From assembly GCA_934435205.1 (NCBI GenBank), contig CAKSAK010000003.1, forward strand, positions 186,001 to 250,000: a DNA stretch of 64,000 nt, given 5' to 3'. The notes beneath the pieces were generated by a model. It made no database searches, was not told the origin of the DNA, and saw nothing but the letters and a program-made list of their open reading frames with translations. This stretch comes from an uncultured Ruminococcus sp. (GTDB taxonomy: Bacteria > Bacillota > Clostridia > Oscillospirales > Ruminococcaceae). The position numbers and the translations under genes are program-made. Positions 25,534-34,034 of the stretch are shown piece by piece; positions within the stretch are counted from its first letter, which is position 1, and the number at the start of each line of letters is the position of its first letter.

Positions 25534-25593
25534 GAAAACAAGTCTATAATTTTAGTCTTGATAGGCTGATTATTTTATCCGAAAGGACGGGTG

Positions 25594-26406
25594 ATGTTAG
25601 GGTTGGAGCAGAAGCTTTCTTTGTATGGTTTTAATAATCTAACCAAGACCCTTAGCTTTAACATATATGATGTATGTTATGCCAAAACTGAAAGAGAACA
25701 AAAGGAATATATTGCTTATATCGACGAGCAGTATAATTCAGAAAGACTTACGAAAATTCTTTGCGATGTTACTGAGATGATAGGCGCAAGAATACTTAAT
25801 ATATCAAAACAGGATTATGAGCCGCAGGGTGCGTCTGTGAACGTGCTTATTGCGGAGAAAGCCCTTGAAGAGGACAGCATTGATCCTTCCTGCAATCAAG
25901 GAAAAATAGGAGGCGACGTGCCTGAGATGATACATGCTCATCTTGACAAGAGCCATGTTACCGTTCACACATTTCCTGAATATCACCCAGACAATGCTAT
26001 ATCCACATTTAGAGTGGATATAGATGTTTCTACCTGCGGAACTATTTCTCCGCTGAACGCACTGAATTATCTTATCAGCAGCTTTGACTCTGATATCATT
26101 ACTATTGACTACCGTGTAAGAGGCTTTACCCGGGATGTTTTGGGAAAGAAGTTTTTTATCGATCACAAGATAACTTCGATTCAGGATTATATAGATAAAA
26201 ATACGCTGACTAAATATGACGCAATAGACGTCAATGTTTACCAGTCGAACATTTTCCATACCAAGCTTCTCATTAAGGATATCGACTTGCAGAATTATCT
26301 TTTCAAGCAGGACGTATATGAGCTTACGCCGAAGCAAAGGCTTGACATTACAGATAGTCTGCGCCGTGAGATGATCGAGATATACAGCGGCATGAACATA
26401 TACTGA
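25594..26406 (+). CDS. speD: S-adenosylmethionine decarboxylase proenzyme (E. coli-type SpeD)
   Basis: SpeD makes decarboxylated S-adenosylmethionine, the aminopropyl donor for SpeE. The 270-residue protein matches the class found in E. coli and not the short B. subtilis form. The self-cleavage site lies in DKSHVTVHTFPE, where the serine at about residue 120 becomes the pyruvoyl cofactor, and CGTISPLNALNYLI follows. ATG at 25594 is preferred over the adjacent GTG at 25591 because AAGGA is six bases upstream. It is the first gene of an 11-gene polyamine operon; speA follows after seven bases. Confidence 0.95.
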   Translation: MLGLEQKLSLYGFNNLTKTLSFNIYDVCYAKTEREQKEYIAYIDEQYNSERLTKILCDVTEMIGARILNISKQDYEPQGASVNVLIAEKALEEDSIDPSCNQGKIGGDVPEMIHAHLDKSHVTVHTFPEYHPDNAISTFRVDIDVSTCGTISPLNALNYLISSFDSDIITIDYRVRGFTRDVLGKKFFIDHKITSIQDYIDKNTLTKYDAIDVNVYQSNIFHTKLLIKDIDLQNYLFKQDVYELTPKQRLDITDSLRREMIEIYSGMNIY

Positions 26407-26413
26407 TAAGGTA

Positions 26414-27874
26414 GTGATAGATTTGAACTTAACACAGAATAACGCACCTGTGTATGAGGCTTTGAAAAAACATATGAGGAACAGAGTGGTGCGTCTTGAT
26501 GTACCTGGTCACAAGGGCGGAAGAATGAATAAAGAGCTTCGTGACTTTTTGGGTGTAGATTGCCTGAAGTGCGATGTGAACTCCATGAAGCCACTTGACA
26601 ACCTTTGTCACCCTGTTTCAGTAATAAAAGATGCTGAAATGCTTGCCGCTGAGGCTTTTGGTGCAAAGCACGCTTTCTTTATAGTAAATGGTACTACTGC
26701 TGCAGTCCAGACGATGATATTTACAAGCTGTAAGGCAGGAGATAAGATAATAATGCCGAGAAACGTCCACAGAAGCGCTATCAACGCACTTGTTGTGTGC
26801 GGTGCTATACCTGTTTATGTAAACCCAGGCACAAACAAACAACTTGGAATTCCTCTTGGAATGTCCGTTAAGGACGTTGAAAAAGCTATCAAGGAAAATC
26901 CTGATGCAAAGGCTGTTTTGGTGAATAACCCAACTTATTACGGAATTTGCTCTGATATAAAAAGCATCGTCAAGCTTGCCCATGAGCATGGTATGTTGGT
27001 GCTTGCGGATGAAGCACATGGCACTCATCTTTATTTTGGTGAGGGTCTGCCTTGCTCTGCAATGGCGGCAGGAGCAGATATGGCGGCAGTATCAATACAC
27101 AAAACAGGCGGAAGCCTAACACAGTCATCGCTCCTTCTTTGTGCAGACACTGTTTCAGAGGGCTATGTAAGACAGATAATAAACCTCACCCAGACCACAA
27201 GCGGCTCTTATCTGCTCATGGTTTCCCTTGACCTTGCAAGAAAAAATCTTGCATTAAACGGCAAGGAGCTTTTTAAAAAGGCAGTTGACTATGCCGATTA
27301 TGCAAGGGAAGAGATAAACAAGATAGGCGGCTATTACGCTTTCGGTCGGGAGCTTGAAAACGGTGACGATATCTTCGCATTTGACAGCACAAAGCTTTCC
27401 GTCCACACAAGAGCCATGGGACTGGCAGGTGTTGAGGTCTATGACATTCTCCGTGACGATTACGACATTCAGATAGAGTTCGGTGATATCGGAAATATAC
27501 TTGCTATAGTTTCCGCAGGAGACAGAGAGCTTGAGATAGAGCGTTTTATATCCGCACTTTCCGAAATTAAAAGGCTTTATTCAAAAGACCCGTCAGGAAT
27601 GTTCGACCATGAGTATATCAACCCTATTGTTGAGATACCGCCGCAGCAAGCTTTCTACAGCGAGAAAAAATCGGTGCCTATAGAAGAAAGCAACGGTATG
27701 ATATGCGGAGAATTCGTTATGTGCTATCCGCCGGGAATACCTATCCTTGCCCCTGGTGAGAAGATAACTTCCGACATACTTAATTATATCGCATACTGTA
27801 AAGAAAAGGGCTGTTTCCTTACAGGTACGGAGGATCTTGAGATAAACAACATAAACGTAGTGGTAAATTCATAG
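26414..27874 (+). CDS. speA: PLP-dependent arginine (or Orn/Lys) decarboxylase, short SpeA type
   Basis: The 486-residue fold-type I PLP enzyme belongs to the short Orn/Lys/Arg decarboxylase group of Firmicutes. Landmarks are DVPGHKGGRM, NGTTAAVQTM, PRNVHRSA, ADEAHGTH and SIHKTGGSLTQSS, with Lys230 as the likely Schiff-base lysine. The presence of an agmatinase gene nearby favours arginine as substrate, giving agmatine; lysine or ornithine cannot be excluded by sequence reading. The start is uncertain: GTG at 26414 is close to AAGG, and TTG at 26423 is an alternative with longer spacing. Second gene of the operon. Confidence 0.93.
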   Translation: MIDLNLTQNNAPVYEALKKHMRNRVVRLDVPGHKGGRMNKELRDFLGVDCLKCDVNSMKPLDNLCHPVSVIKDAEMLAAEAFGAKHAFFIVNGTTAAVQTMIFTSCKAGDKIIMPRNVHRSAINALVVCGAIPVYVNPGTNKQLGIPLGMSVKDVEKAIKENPDAKAVLVNNPTYYGICSDIKSIVKLAHEHGMLVLADEAHGTHLYFGEGLPCSAMAAGADMAAVSIHKTGGSLTQSSLLLCADTVSEGYVRQIINLTQTTSGSYLLMVSLDLARKNLALNGKELFKKAVDYADYAREEINKIGGYYAFGRELENGDDIFAFDSTKLSVHTRAMGLAGVEVYDILRDDYDIQIEFGDIGNILAIVSAGDRELEIERFISALSEIKRLYSKDPSGMFDHEYINPIVEIPPQQAFYSEKKSVPIEESNGMICGEFVMCYPPGIPILAPGEKITSDILNYIAYCKEKGCFLTGTEDLEINNINVVVNS

Positions 27875-27890
27875 AGAGGAGATACATTTT

Positions 27891-28742
27891 ATGGATCTTT
27901 GGTTTACTGAGAAACATACGGACGATGTTAATTTCACCATTCGTGTAAAAAAACAGCTTTATTCTAAAAAAAGCTATTATCAGGAAATAGACGTTTTTGA
28001 CACATATGAGTTCGGCAGGGTATTGGTGCTTGACGGCTTTATAATGCTTACCGAAAAGGACGAGTTCATCTATCATGAAATGGTAACGGCAGTGCCTATG
28101 GCGGTCAATCCTGAGATAAAAAAGGTGCTTGTTATCGGTGCTGGCGACGGCGGAACTATCCGTGAGCTTTGCAGATATAACACTATTGAGAAGATAGATA
28201 TGGTGGAGATAGATGAGCAGGTGGTAAATGTGTGCAAGGAGTATCTTCCGCAGACAGCCTGTGCATTTGATGACCCTAGACTTACCCTCTATATTGAGGA
28301 CGGTCTGAAATTCGTACGCCGCAAGGAAAACGAATATGACCTTATCATAGTTGATTCTACCGACCCGTTTGGACCGGGAGAGGGACTTTTCACCAAGGAA
28401 TTTTACGGCAACTGCTCAAAGGCGCTCACAGATCATGGAATACTGATAAACCAACATGAAAGCACATATTATGATTCCTATGTGGATATGGTAAAGCGCA
28501 CACACAGAAGAATAGGCAGTGCGTTCCCAGTTTCAATGGTCTATCAGACGCATATACCTACCTATCCGTCGGGCCATTGGCTTTTCGGCTTTGCCTCGAA
28601 AAATCTTCACCCTATATATGACCTTAAGGCTGATGAGTGGAAAAAGTTCGGCATAAAGACAAGATATTATAACACAGAACTTCACAAGGGCTGTTTCGCA
28701 CTGCCGAATTATGTCCTTGACGTACTTGAGGACTGTGACTAA
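27891..28742 (+). CDS. speE: Spermidine synthase-type aminopropyltransferase
   Basis: The 283-residue protein has the SpeE fold: an N-terminal beta domain (YYQEIDVFDTYEFGRVLVLDG) and a Rossmann methyltransferase-like core with GAGDGG, VEID and the catalytic DSTDPFGPG loop. It transfers an aminopropyl group from decarboxylated S-adenosylmethionine, normally to putrescine to give spermidine. Agmatine as acceptor (the Thermus-type aminopropylagmatine route) is a possible alternative, since speA and speB flank it. A GAGGAG site precedes the ATG. Confidence 0.95.
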   Translation: MDLWFTEKHTDDVNFTIRVKKQLYSKKSYYQEIDVFDTYEFGRVLVLDGFIMLTEKDEFIYHEMVTAVPMAVNPEIKKVLVIGAGDGGTIRELCRYNTIEKIDMVEIDEQVVNVCKEYLPQTACAFDDPRLTLYIEDGLKFVRRKENEYDLIIVDSTDPFGPGEGLFTKEFYGNCSKALTDHGILINQHESTYYDSYVDMVKRTHRRIGSAFPVSMVYQTHIPTYPSGHWLFGFASKNLHPIYDLKADEWKKFGIKTRYYNTELHKGCFALPNYVLDVLEDCD

Positions 28743-28753
28743 AGGAGAAAAGT

Positions 28754-29602
28754 ATGGAAAAGAATGTTCATACATTTATAGGCTGTGACTGTGAATATGA
28801 GGACGCAAAGATAGTTCTTTTCGGCGCACCATATGACAGCACAACTTCGTTCAGACCAGGCACAAGATTTGCAAGTTCAGCAATGCGCAATGAGAGTTTT
28901 GGCATTGAAACTTATTCACCATATCAAGATAAGGACCTCCTTGATGTGAATGTGTTCGACAGTGGCGACCTTGAACTGCCATTTGGCAATCCTGAGGGCG
29001 CACTGAGGGATATCCAAGACCGCACCGATGAGATACTTTGTGACGGCAAGATACCGTGCATGATAGGCGGTGAACATCTGGTGACCCTTGGTGCTGTGAG
29101 AGCGGTGGCTGAGAAATATCCTGACCTGCATATCGTTCACTTTGACGCCCATGCCGACCTGAGGGACGATTATCTTGGTGTGAAAGAATCCCATGCCTGT
29201 GTGCTCCACAGATGCTGGGATATCGTAGGCGACGGAAAGATATATCAGTTTGGTATCAGGAGCGGCGACAGGGACGAGTTCAAGTTTGCAAAAGAGCACA
29301 CTTTCATGGAAAAGTTCGGCTTTTTCAGACTTGACAGCATAGTGAAAAAACTTCAGGGCAAACCTGTTTACTTTACCCTCGACCTTGATGTACTTGACCC
29401 TTCAGAATTTCCGGGAACAGGCACTCCTGAGGCAGGGGGAGTTACTTTCAAGGAGCTTATGTTTGCAGTGGAGGAAGTCGCAAAGCTCAATATCGTGGGC
29501 TTTGATGTGAATGAGCTGTCCCCTGTATACGATCAGACAGGACGTTCAACGGCACTTGCCTGCAAGCTGCTGAGAGAGATACTTTTGTATTTTTATAAAT
29601 AA
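28754..29602 (+). CDS. speB: Agmatinase / ureohydrolase
   Basis: The 282-residue ureohydrolase carries the binuclear manganese ligands in GGEHLVTLG, HFDAHADLRDDY, DLDVLDPSEFPGTG and the conserved late motif GFDVNELSP. Agmatinases convert agmatine to putrescine and urea. Similar enzymes cleave N1-aminopropylagmatine, and the operon makes either substrate possible. AAAGGAG lies six bases before the ATG, and the speE stop is 11 bases upstream. Confidence 0.94.
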   Translation: MEKNVHTFIGCDCEYEDAKIVLFGAPYDSTTSFRPGTRFASSAMRNESFGIETYSPYQDKDLLDVNVFDSGDLELPFGNPEGALRDIQDRTDEILCDGKIPCMIGGEHLVTLGAVRAVAEKYPDLHIVHFDAHADLRDDYLGVKESHACVLHRCWDIVGDGKIYQFGIRSGDRDEFKFAKEHTFMEKFGFFRLDSIVKKLQGKPVYFTLDLDVLDPSEFPGTGTPEAGGVTFKELMFAVEEVAKLNIVGFDVNELSPVYDQTGRSTALACKLLREILLYFYK

Positions 29603-29614
29603 AAGGGGAAAATT

Positions 29615-30526
29615 ATGGGGTTATTTGATATTTTTAAGAAAAAGAATACTGACGTCAATGTGCAAAATGAATCAGCGGAGAAAACTTTAGACCACGAAAC
29701 AGAACTTAAAGTTGCCGAGCAGGCACTTAAAGCTATCGAGAAAAAGACGCTGACACCTTGCGTGAGGCTAGAACTTGTTGATAATAGACCCTCTATTTTT
29801 GAGAGCAAGGTTGGCGGAATGGGCTATGTTCCACATGACGGCACTATCCCAGAGGACAAAAAAGGCAGACAGTTAAGGCTGCTGGCTCAGATAGTTTGTT
29901 CGCAGGTGGTTGGTATCGAAGATTTCCCTAAAAGCGGACTTTTGCAGTTTTGGATATTAAATGATGATGTTTACGGAATGTCTTTTGATGATATTACTTG
30001 TCAAGATACGTTCAGAATAGTTTATCACAAGGATATCGACAATACCGTTACCGAGGAAGAAGTCAAAGTCAAGTTCAAGGAAAACGGACTTGACGGAGAG
30101 TACAGTATGCCTGTAAATGGCGAGTTTGGCTTGAAATTCACTTCAAGTACTGATGTTATGAGCGAATCTGACGTAAGGTTTGAGAAGATGTTTTGTGAGT
30201 ACTATAATGCTGCTCAATCGAAAAAGAAAATAAATTCTCTTATGGACATGGATATCGCTCCTGCTGACGAGATAGAGGCTTATGAGCAGAATTATCAGAA
30301 CGCTTATGGTCATAAGATAGGCGGCTATCCTGCTTTTACGCAGTGGGACCCTCGTAAGGAAGATACCAAGTATGACTTTTTGCTTTTGCAGCTTGACAGC
30401 GAATTCGGCAATGGCGATGAGAAGATAATGTGGGGAGATGCAGGTATCTGCGGATTTTTTATAAACAGACAAAGGCTTAAAAATCTCGATTTTGATGATG
30501 TTATCTATAATTGGGATTGCAGTTGA
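29615..30526 (+). CDS. YwqG-like (DUF1963) protein
   Basis: The 303-residue protein resembles the YwqG/DUF1963 family. It has SKVGGMGYVPHDGTIPEDKKGRQL-type text, LLAQIVCSQV, and an ending with GYPAFTQWDPR, DFLLLQLDSE, MWGDAGICGFFINRQRL. These are widespread cytosolic proteins without a known biochemical role. The first ~40 residues are charged and variable. It is embedded between speB and the carboxyspermidine dehydrogenase gene with short gaps (12 and 28 bases), so it is cotranscribed with polyamine genes; the reason is unknown. Confidence 0.88.
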   Translation: MGLFDIFKKKNTDVNVQNESAEKTLDHETELKVAEQALKAIEKKTLTPCVRLELVDNRPSIFESKVGGMGYVPHDGTIPEDKKGRQLRLLAQIVCSQVVGIEDFPKSGLLQFWILNDDVYGMSFDDITCQDTFRIVYHKDIDNTVTEEEVKVKFKENGLDGEYSMPVNGEFGLKFTSSTDVMSESDVRFEKMFCEYYNAAQSKKKINSLMDMDIAPADEIEAYEQNYQNAYGHKIGGYPAFTQWDPRKEDTKYDFLLLQLDSEFGNGDEKIMWGDAGICGFFINRQRLKNLDFDDVIYNWDCS

Positions 30527-30554
30527 TAATAAATTTAGAAAGGAATGATCTAAT

Positions 30555-31757
30555 ATGTCAAGAGCATTGATAATCGGTGCAGGCGGAGTTGCAGGTGTAG
30601 TTATACACAAGTGCTGTCAGAACAGCGAGGTATTTACTGATATCTGTATCGCCAGCAGAACAAAGTCAAAGTGCGATAAATTCAAGGAGGAGCTTCAGGA
30701 TAAGACAAAGACAAATATCACAACTGCACAGGTGAACGCAGATAATGTGCCTGAGCTTGTGGCTCTTATGAAAGAGTATAAGCCTGATATTTGTATCAAC
30801 GTGGCTCTGCCTTATCAGGATCTCCATATCATGGACGCTTGCCTTGAGTGTAAAGTAGATTATGTTGACACAGCGAACTATGAGCCAGAGGACACTGCAA
30901 AGTTTGAATACAAGTGGCAGTGGGCTTACAGAGAGAGATTTGAAAAGGCTGGTATCACAGCACTTCTCGGCTCAGGCTTTGACCCAGGTGTAACAGGTGT
31001 TTTCTGCGCATATGCTCAGAAGCATTATTTTGATGAGATAAACTATATTGATATCCTTGACTGCAACGGAGGCGATCATGGCTATCCGTTCGCAACTAAC
31101 TTCAACCCAGAGATAAATATAAGAGAAGTTTCCGCAAAGGGCTCTTATATTCAGGACGGCAAGTGGGTAGAAACTGAGCCAATGGAGATAAAGAGAGTTT
31201 ATAATTTCGATCAGGTGGGTGAAAAGGATATGTATCTTCTTCACCACGAAGAGCTTGAATCACTTGCGCTCAACATCAAGGGTATAAAGAGGATTCGTTT
31301 CTTTATGACATTTGGTCAAAGCTATCTTACACATCTTAAGTGTCTCGAAAATGTTGGTATGACATCTATCGAGCCTATTGACTTTGAGGGCAAGAAGATA
31401 GTACCGCTTCAGTTCCTTAAAGCAGTTCTCCCTGATCCAGCTTCACTCGGTCCGAGAACAAAGGGTAAGACAAATATCGGCTGTATCTTCCAGGGCAAAA
31501 AGGACGGCAAGGACAAGACATATTACGTTTACAACGTATGCGATCATCAGGAGTGCTATAAGGAAGTCGGTTCACAGGCTATTTCCTACACAACAGGCGT
31601 GCCTGCAATGATAGGCGCAACGATGATACTCACAGGCAAGTGGAAAAAGCCGGGCGTACACAATATAGAGGAGTTTGATCCGGATCCATTCATGGACGCA
31701 CTTAACAAGTGGGGTCTGCCTTGGACAGAGAACTTTGATCCTGTTCTTGTTGACTAA
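30555..31757 (+). CDS. Carboxy(nor)spermidine dehydrogenase (saccharopine dehydrogenase family)
   Basis: The 400-residue protein has an N-terminal Rossmann motif (IIGAGGVAGVV) and the saccharopine-dehydrogenase-like second domain (GSGFDPGVTGVFCAYAQKHYFDEI, CNGGDHGYPFATNFNPEINIRE). This matches carboxynorspermidine/carboxyspermidine synthase, which condenses L-aspartate semialdehyde with a diamine using NADPH. Acceptor may be putrescine, giving carboxyspermidine; diaminopropane or agmatine are alternatives. Its partner decarboxylase is encoded at 32857 in the same operon. GAAAGGA precedes the ATG. Confidence 0.92.
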   Translation: MSRALIIGAGGVAGVVIHKCCQNSEVFTDICIASRTKSKCDKFKEELQDKTKTNITTAQVNADNVPELVALMKEYKPDICINVALPYQDLHIMDACLECKVDYVDTANYEPEDTAKFEYKWQWAYRERFEKAGITALLGSGFDPGVTGVFCAYAQKHYFDEINYIDILDCNGGDHGYPFATNFNPEINIREVSAKGSYIQDGKWVETEPMEIKRVYNFDQVGEKDMYLLHHEELESLALNIKGIKRIRFFMTFGQSYLTHLKCLENVGMTSIEPIDFEGKKIVPLQFLKAVLPDPASLGPRTKGKTNIGCIFQGKKDGKDKTYYVYNVCDHQECYKEVGSQAISYTTGVPAMIGATMILTGKWKKPGVHNIEEFDPDPFMDALNKWGLPWTENFDPVLVD

Positions 31758-31771
31758 TAGGAGAACAAAAA

Positions 31772-32011
31772 ATGAAGATCGAAGAAGCTTTTGCGAAATA
31801 TCTCGGACAAGAGGTGCTTGTGTATACAGTTTCGCAGGGAGGTTCGCTTTCATCGGTTATAGACTGTACACTTGAAGAGATAGGCGATGGCTGGGTGAGA
31901 GTTACTCAGGGTGATGACAGAAACGAAAGTATCGTGAATACAGCTAATATCATCAGGATAAGAGAGTATCCACGAAACAAAAACGGCAAAAAGAAAATGG
32001 TTTTTGATTAA
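31772..32011 (+). CDS. Small protein with LSm-like sequence pattern, unknown function
   Basis: The 79-residue product reads as a compact beta-rich domain (YLGQEVLVYTVSQGGSLSSVI, then WVRVTQG and IVNTANIIRIREYP) with a basic C-terminus. The pattern, one strand pair with a conserved Gly then a final IxRI strand, recalls Sm-like or small Clostridia-specific DUF proteins, but I cannot name a family with confidence. AGGAG lies upstream. It sits between the two carboxyspermidine genes. Confidence 0.75.
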   Translation: MKIEEAFAKYLGQEVLVYTVSQGGSLSSVIDCTLEEIGDGWVRVTQGDDRNESIVNTANIIRIREYPRNKNGKKKMVFD

Positions 32012-32023
32012 AGGTGACGAAAA

Positions 32024-32254
32024 GTGAAAACCAAAACAAAAAAAATGATAGCACCAGTTGTGATAGTTGCTTTGATATCTATTTATTATATAGCTATTGG
32101 CGTTATTTTTGCATATATGAATGGTGTTCCTATGCTTGCAAAGATAATTGCTCTGGTAGTTCCTGCCTTGCTGTCAGGCGTTGCGATAACGGTGCTTATT
32201 CAGCGTATAAAAGAAATAAAGAAAGGCGAAGATGATGATCTTAGTAAATACTGA
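32024..32254 (+). CDS. Small two-helix membrane protein, unknown function
   Basis: The 76-residue product has a basic N-terminus (MKTKTKKM), two membrane helices (about 9-31 and 38-58) and a charged cytosolic end with KEIKKGEDDD. The start is GTG at 32024 with GGTGACG upstream. Its end overlaps the YbjQ-like gene by 23 bases, which suggests linked translation. Function not recognised. Confidence 0.75.
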   Translation: MKTKTKKMIAPVVIVALISIYYIAIGVIFAYMNGVPMLAKIIALVVPALLSGVAITVLIQRIKEIKKGEDDDLSKY

Positions 32255-32555
32255 TTATATTTCTGGCAAAAAGCTTGAAATGCTTGGGCTTGTCAAAGGC
32301 TCAACTATCCAGACCAAAAATGTTGGAAAGGATATCATGCAGAGCTTTAAAAATCTTGTTGGCGGAGAACTTACTGCCTATAATGAGATGATGAATGACG
32401 CAAGAGCTCTTGCCACGAAGAGAATGGTGGTCGAAGCTGAACAAATGGGTGCTGATGCAGTAGTTAATATAAGATATGCTTCATCTGCCATTGCGGCAGG
32501 CGCGGCTGAGGTCATTGCATACGGAACAGCAGTAAAATTTATGGGGGATGAGTAA
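32232..32555 (+). CDS. YbjQ/UPF0145 family protein
   Basis: The 107-residue product matches the YbjQ (putative heavy-metal-binding) family: LGLVKGSTIQTKNVGKDI, GGELTAYNEMMNDARALA, and ADAVVNIRYASS. Members form pentamer-like oligomers; the metal-binding label is historical and poorly supported. ATG codons at 32232 and 32235 follow AAAGGCGAAG. The overlap with the membrane-protein gene upstream raises the chance that the two products interact. Confidence 0.88.
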   Translation: MMILVNTDYISGKKLEMLGLVKGSTIQTKNVGKDIMQSFKNLVGGELTAYNEMMNDARALATKRMVVEAEQMGADAVVNIRYASSAIAAGAAEVIAYGTAVKFMGDE

Positions 32556-32840
32556 ATGATATTGATGATAGACGATGTTAAAATGGTAAATGCTGATATG
32601 TTTTACCCATATGTCAGCAAGGCACTTGCTCATGATATGGATTCTATAGCTAATGGCGACAAGCTTTATGAGAAGCTCTGTGAAGTCGAAGAGCCATTGG
32701 AAATAATGATACATGACTTTGACGATATTCCTGAGGAGAGTCTTGAATTTGCCAAGGGTGTTCTTAGTGTTTTTATGGATGCAAGAATGAAAAATAAAAA
32801 TATTACAGTAAACTTTATCAACGATGGTTCATATAGATGA
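32556..32840 (+). CDS. Small acidic protein of unknown function
   Basis: The 94-residue product is acidic, contains alternating helix and strand-like segments (LYEKLCEVEEPLEIMIHDFDDIPEESLEFAKGV is typical of its composition) and lacks known motifs. The ATG directly follows the YbjQ stop, with GGGGGA about ten bases upstream. Sixteen bases separate it from the carboxyspermidine decarboxylase gene, so it belongs to the operon. Confidence 0.7.
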   Translation: MILMIDDVKMVNADMFYPYVSKALAHDMDSIANGDKLYEKLCEVEEPLEIMIHDFDDIPEESLEFAKGVLSVFMDARMKNKNITVNFINDGSYR

Positions 32841-32856
32841 GCCGTGGAGGAAAAGA

Positions 32857-33987
32857 ATGTTTGATGTTTCTAAGGTGAAAACCCCTTGTTATGTTGTTGA
32901 CGAAGCAAAGCTTCTAAAAAATCTGAATATTTTGGATAATGTCATGGAGAAAACTGGTTGTAAAATACTTTTAGCGCAGAAAGCTTTTTCCATGTATAGC
33001 ACATATCCTATGATATCACAGCACTTGAAAGGCACTACCGCCAGCGGTCTTTATGAGGCAAAGCTTGGCAGGGAAGAGTTTGACGGGGAAGTCCATGTTT
33101 ATTCTCCTGCATACACAGAAAAGGACATGAATGAGCTTGTTCAGATATGCGACCATATCGTGTTCAACTCACCAAAACAGTGGCAGAAATTCAAGGGCAT
33201 TGTTGAAAAAAGCGACAGGAAGATATCCTGCGGAATAAGGTGCAATCCTGAGTATTCGGAGATCGAAACGGATATCTACAATCCATGCTTCAAGAATTCA
33301 AGGCTCGGAACTACTTTAGATAATTTTGACGATAGTCTTATCGACGGCATAGAAGGTCTGCATTTTCATACTATGTGCGAACAGGGTGCTGACGTTCTGA
33401 AAAGAACGATACCGCATATTGAGGAGAAGTTTGGCAAGTATCTTTACAATATGAAATGGATAAATCTTGGCGGTGGACATCACATAACCCGTGATGACTA
33501 TGATCTTGACATCCTTATAGAGTGTGTGAATTATCTTCATGATAAATATGGTGTTCAGGTTTATCTTGAGCCTGGTGAAGCTGTGGCACTTAATGCAGGG
33601 TATCTTGTTTCAGAGGTTATCGACACTGCAAAAAACGGCATGGATCTTGCTATTCTTGATGCTTCAGCGGCCTGTCATATGCCTGACGTTCTGGAAATGC
33701 CTTACAGACCAAATGTTATTGGTTCGGGTGTTGCAGACGAAAAGGCTTACACATATCGCCTTGGCGGTCCGACCTGTCTTGCAGGTGACATAATCGGGGA
33801 TTATTCCTTTGATGAGCCGCTTAAAGAGGGGGATAGGCTTGTTTTCTGTGATATGGCTATATATTCCATGTGCAAAAACAACACTTTCAACGGAATGCCT
33901 TTGCCGTCAATATATCTTCACAAGCTTGACGGCGAGCTGGAGCTTATAAAAGAGTTCGGCTATGATGATTTTAAAATGAGATTATAA
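32857..33987 (+). CDS. nspC: Carboxy(nor)spermidine decarboxylase
   Basis: The 376-residue PLP enzyme has the alanine-racemase-like fold III of the NspC family. TPCYVVDEAKL is the N-terminus, the PLP lysine lies in LLAQKAF, and HFHTMCEQ, NLGGGHH and the C-terminal RLGGPTCLAGD are also visible. It removes CO2 from carboxyspermidine (or carboxynorspermidine) to yield the polyamine. The ATG at 32857 has GTGGAGGA upstream; a longer in-frame start at 32824 lacks family support. It closes the polyamine operon, followed by a strong terminator. Confidence 0.93.
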   Translation: MFDVSKVKTPCYVVDEAKLLKNLNILDNVMEKTGCKILLAQKAFSMYSTYPMISQHLKGTTASGLYEAKLGREEFDGEVHVYSPAYTEKDMNELVQICDHIVFNSPKQWQKFKGIVEKSDRKISCGIRCNPEYSEIETDIYNPCFKNSRLGTTLDNFDDSLIDGIEGLHFHTMCEQGADVLKRTIPHIEEKFGKYLYNMKWINLGGGHHITRDDYDLDILIECVNYLHDKYGVQVYLEPGEAVALNAGYLVSEVIDTAKNGMDLAILDASAACHMPDVLEMPYRPNVIGSGVADEKAYTYRLGGPTCLAGDIIGDYSFDEPLKEGDRLVFCDMAIYSMCKNNTFNGMPLPSIYLHKLDGELELIKEFGYDDFKMRL

Positions 33988-33988
33988 G

Positions 33989-34026
33989 AAAAAGCGGTCT
34001 GATTTTTGGTCAGACCGCTTTGTTTA
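33989..34026. terminator. Bidirectional terminator after the polyamine operon
   Basis: AAAGCGGTCTGA (33991-34002) pairs with TCAGACCGCTTT (34010-34021) around a seven-base loop, with A- and T-rich flanks. It serves the polyamine operon and the convergent HAD gene. Confidence 0.88.
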
Positions 34027-34034
34027 TGTTTTAT

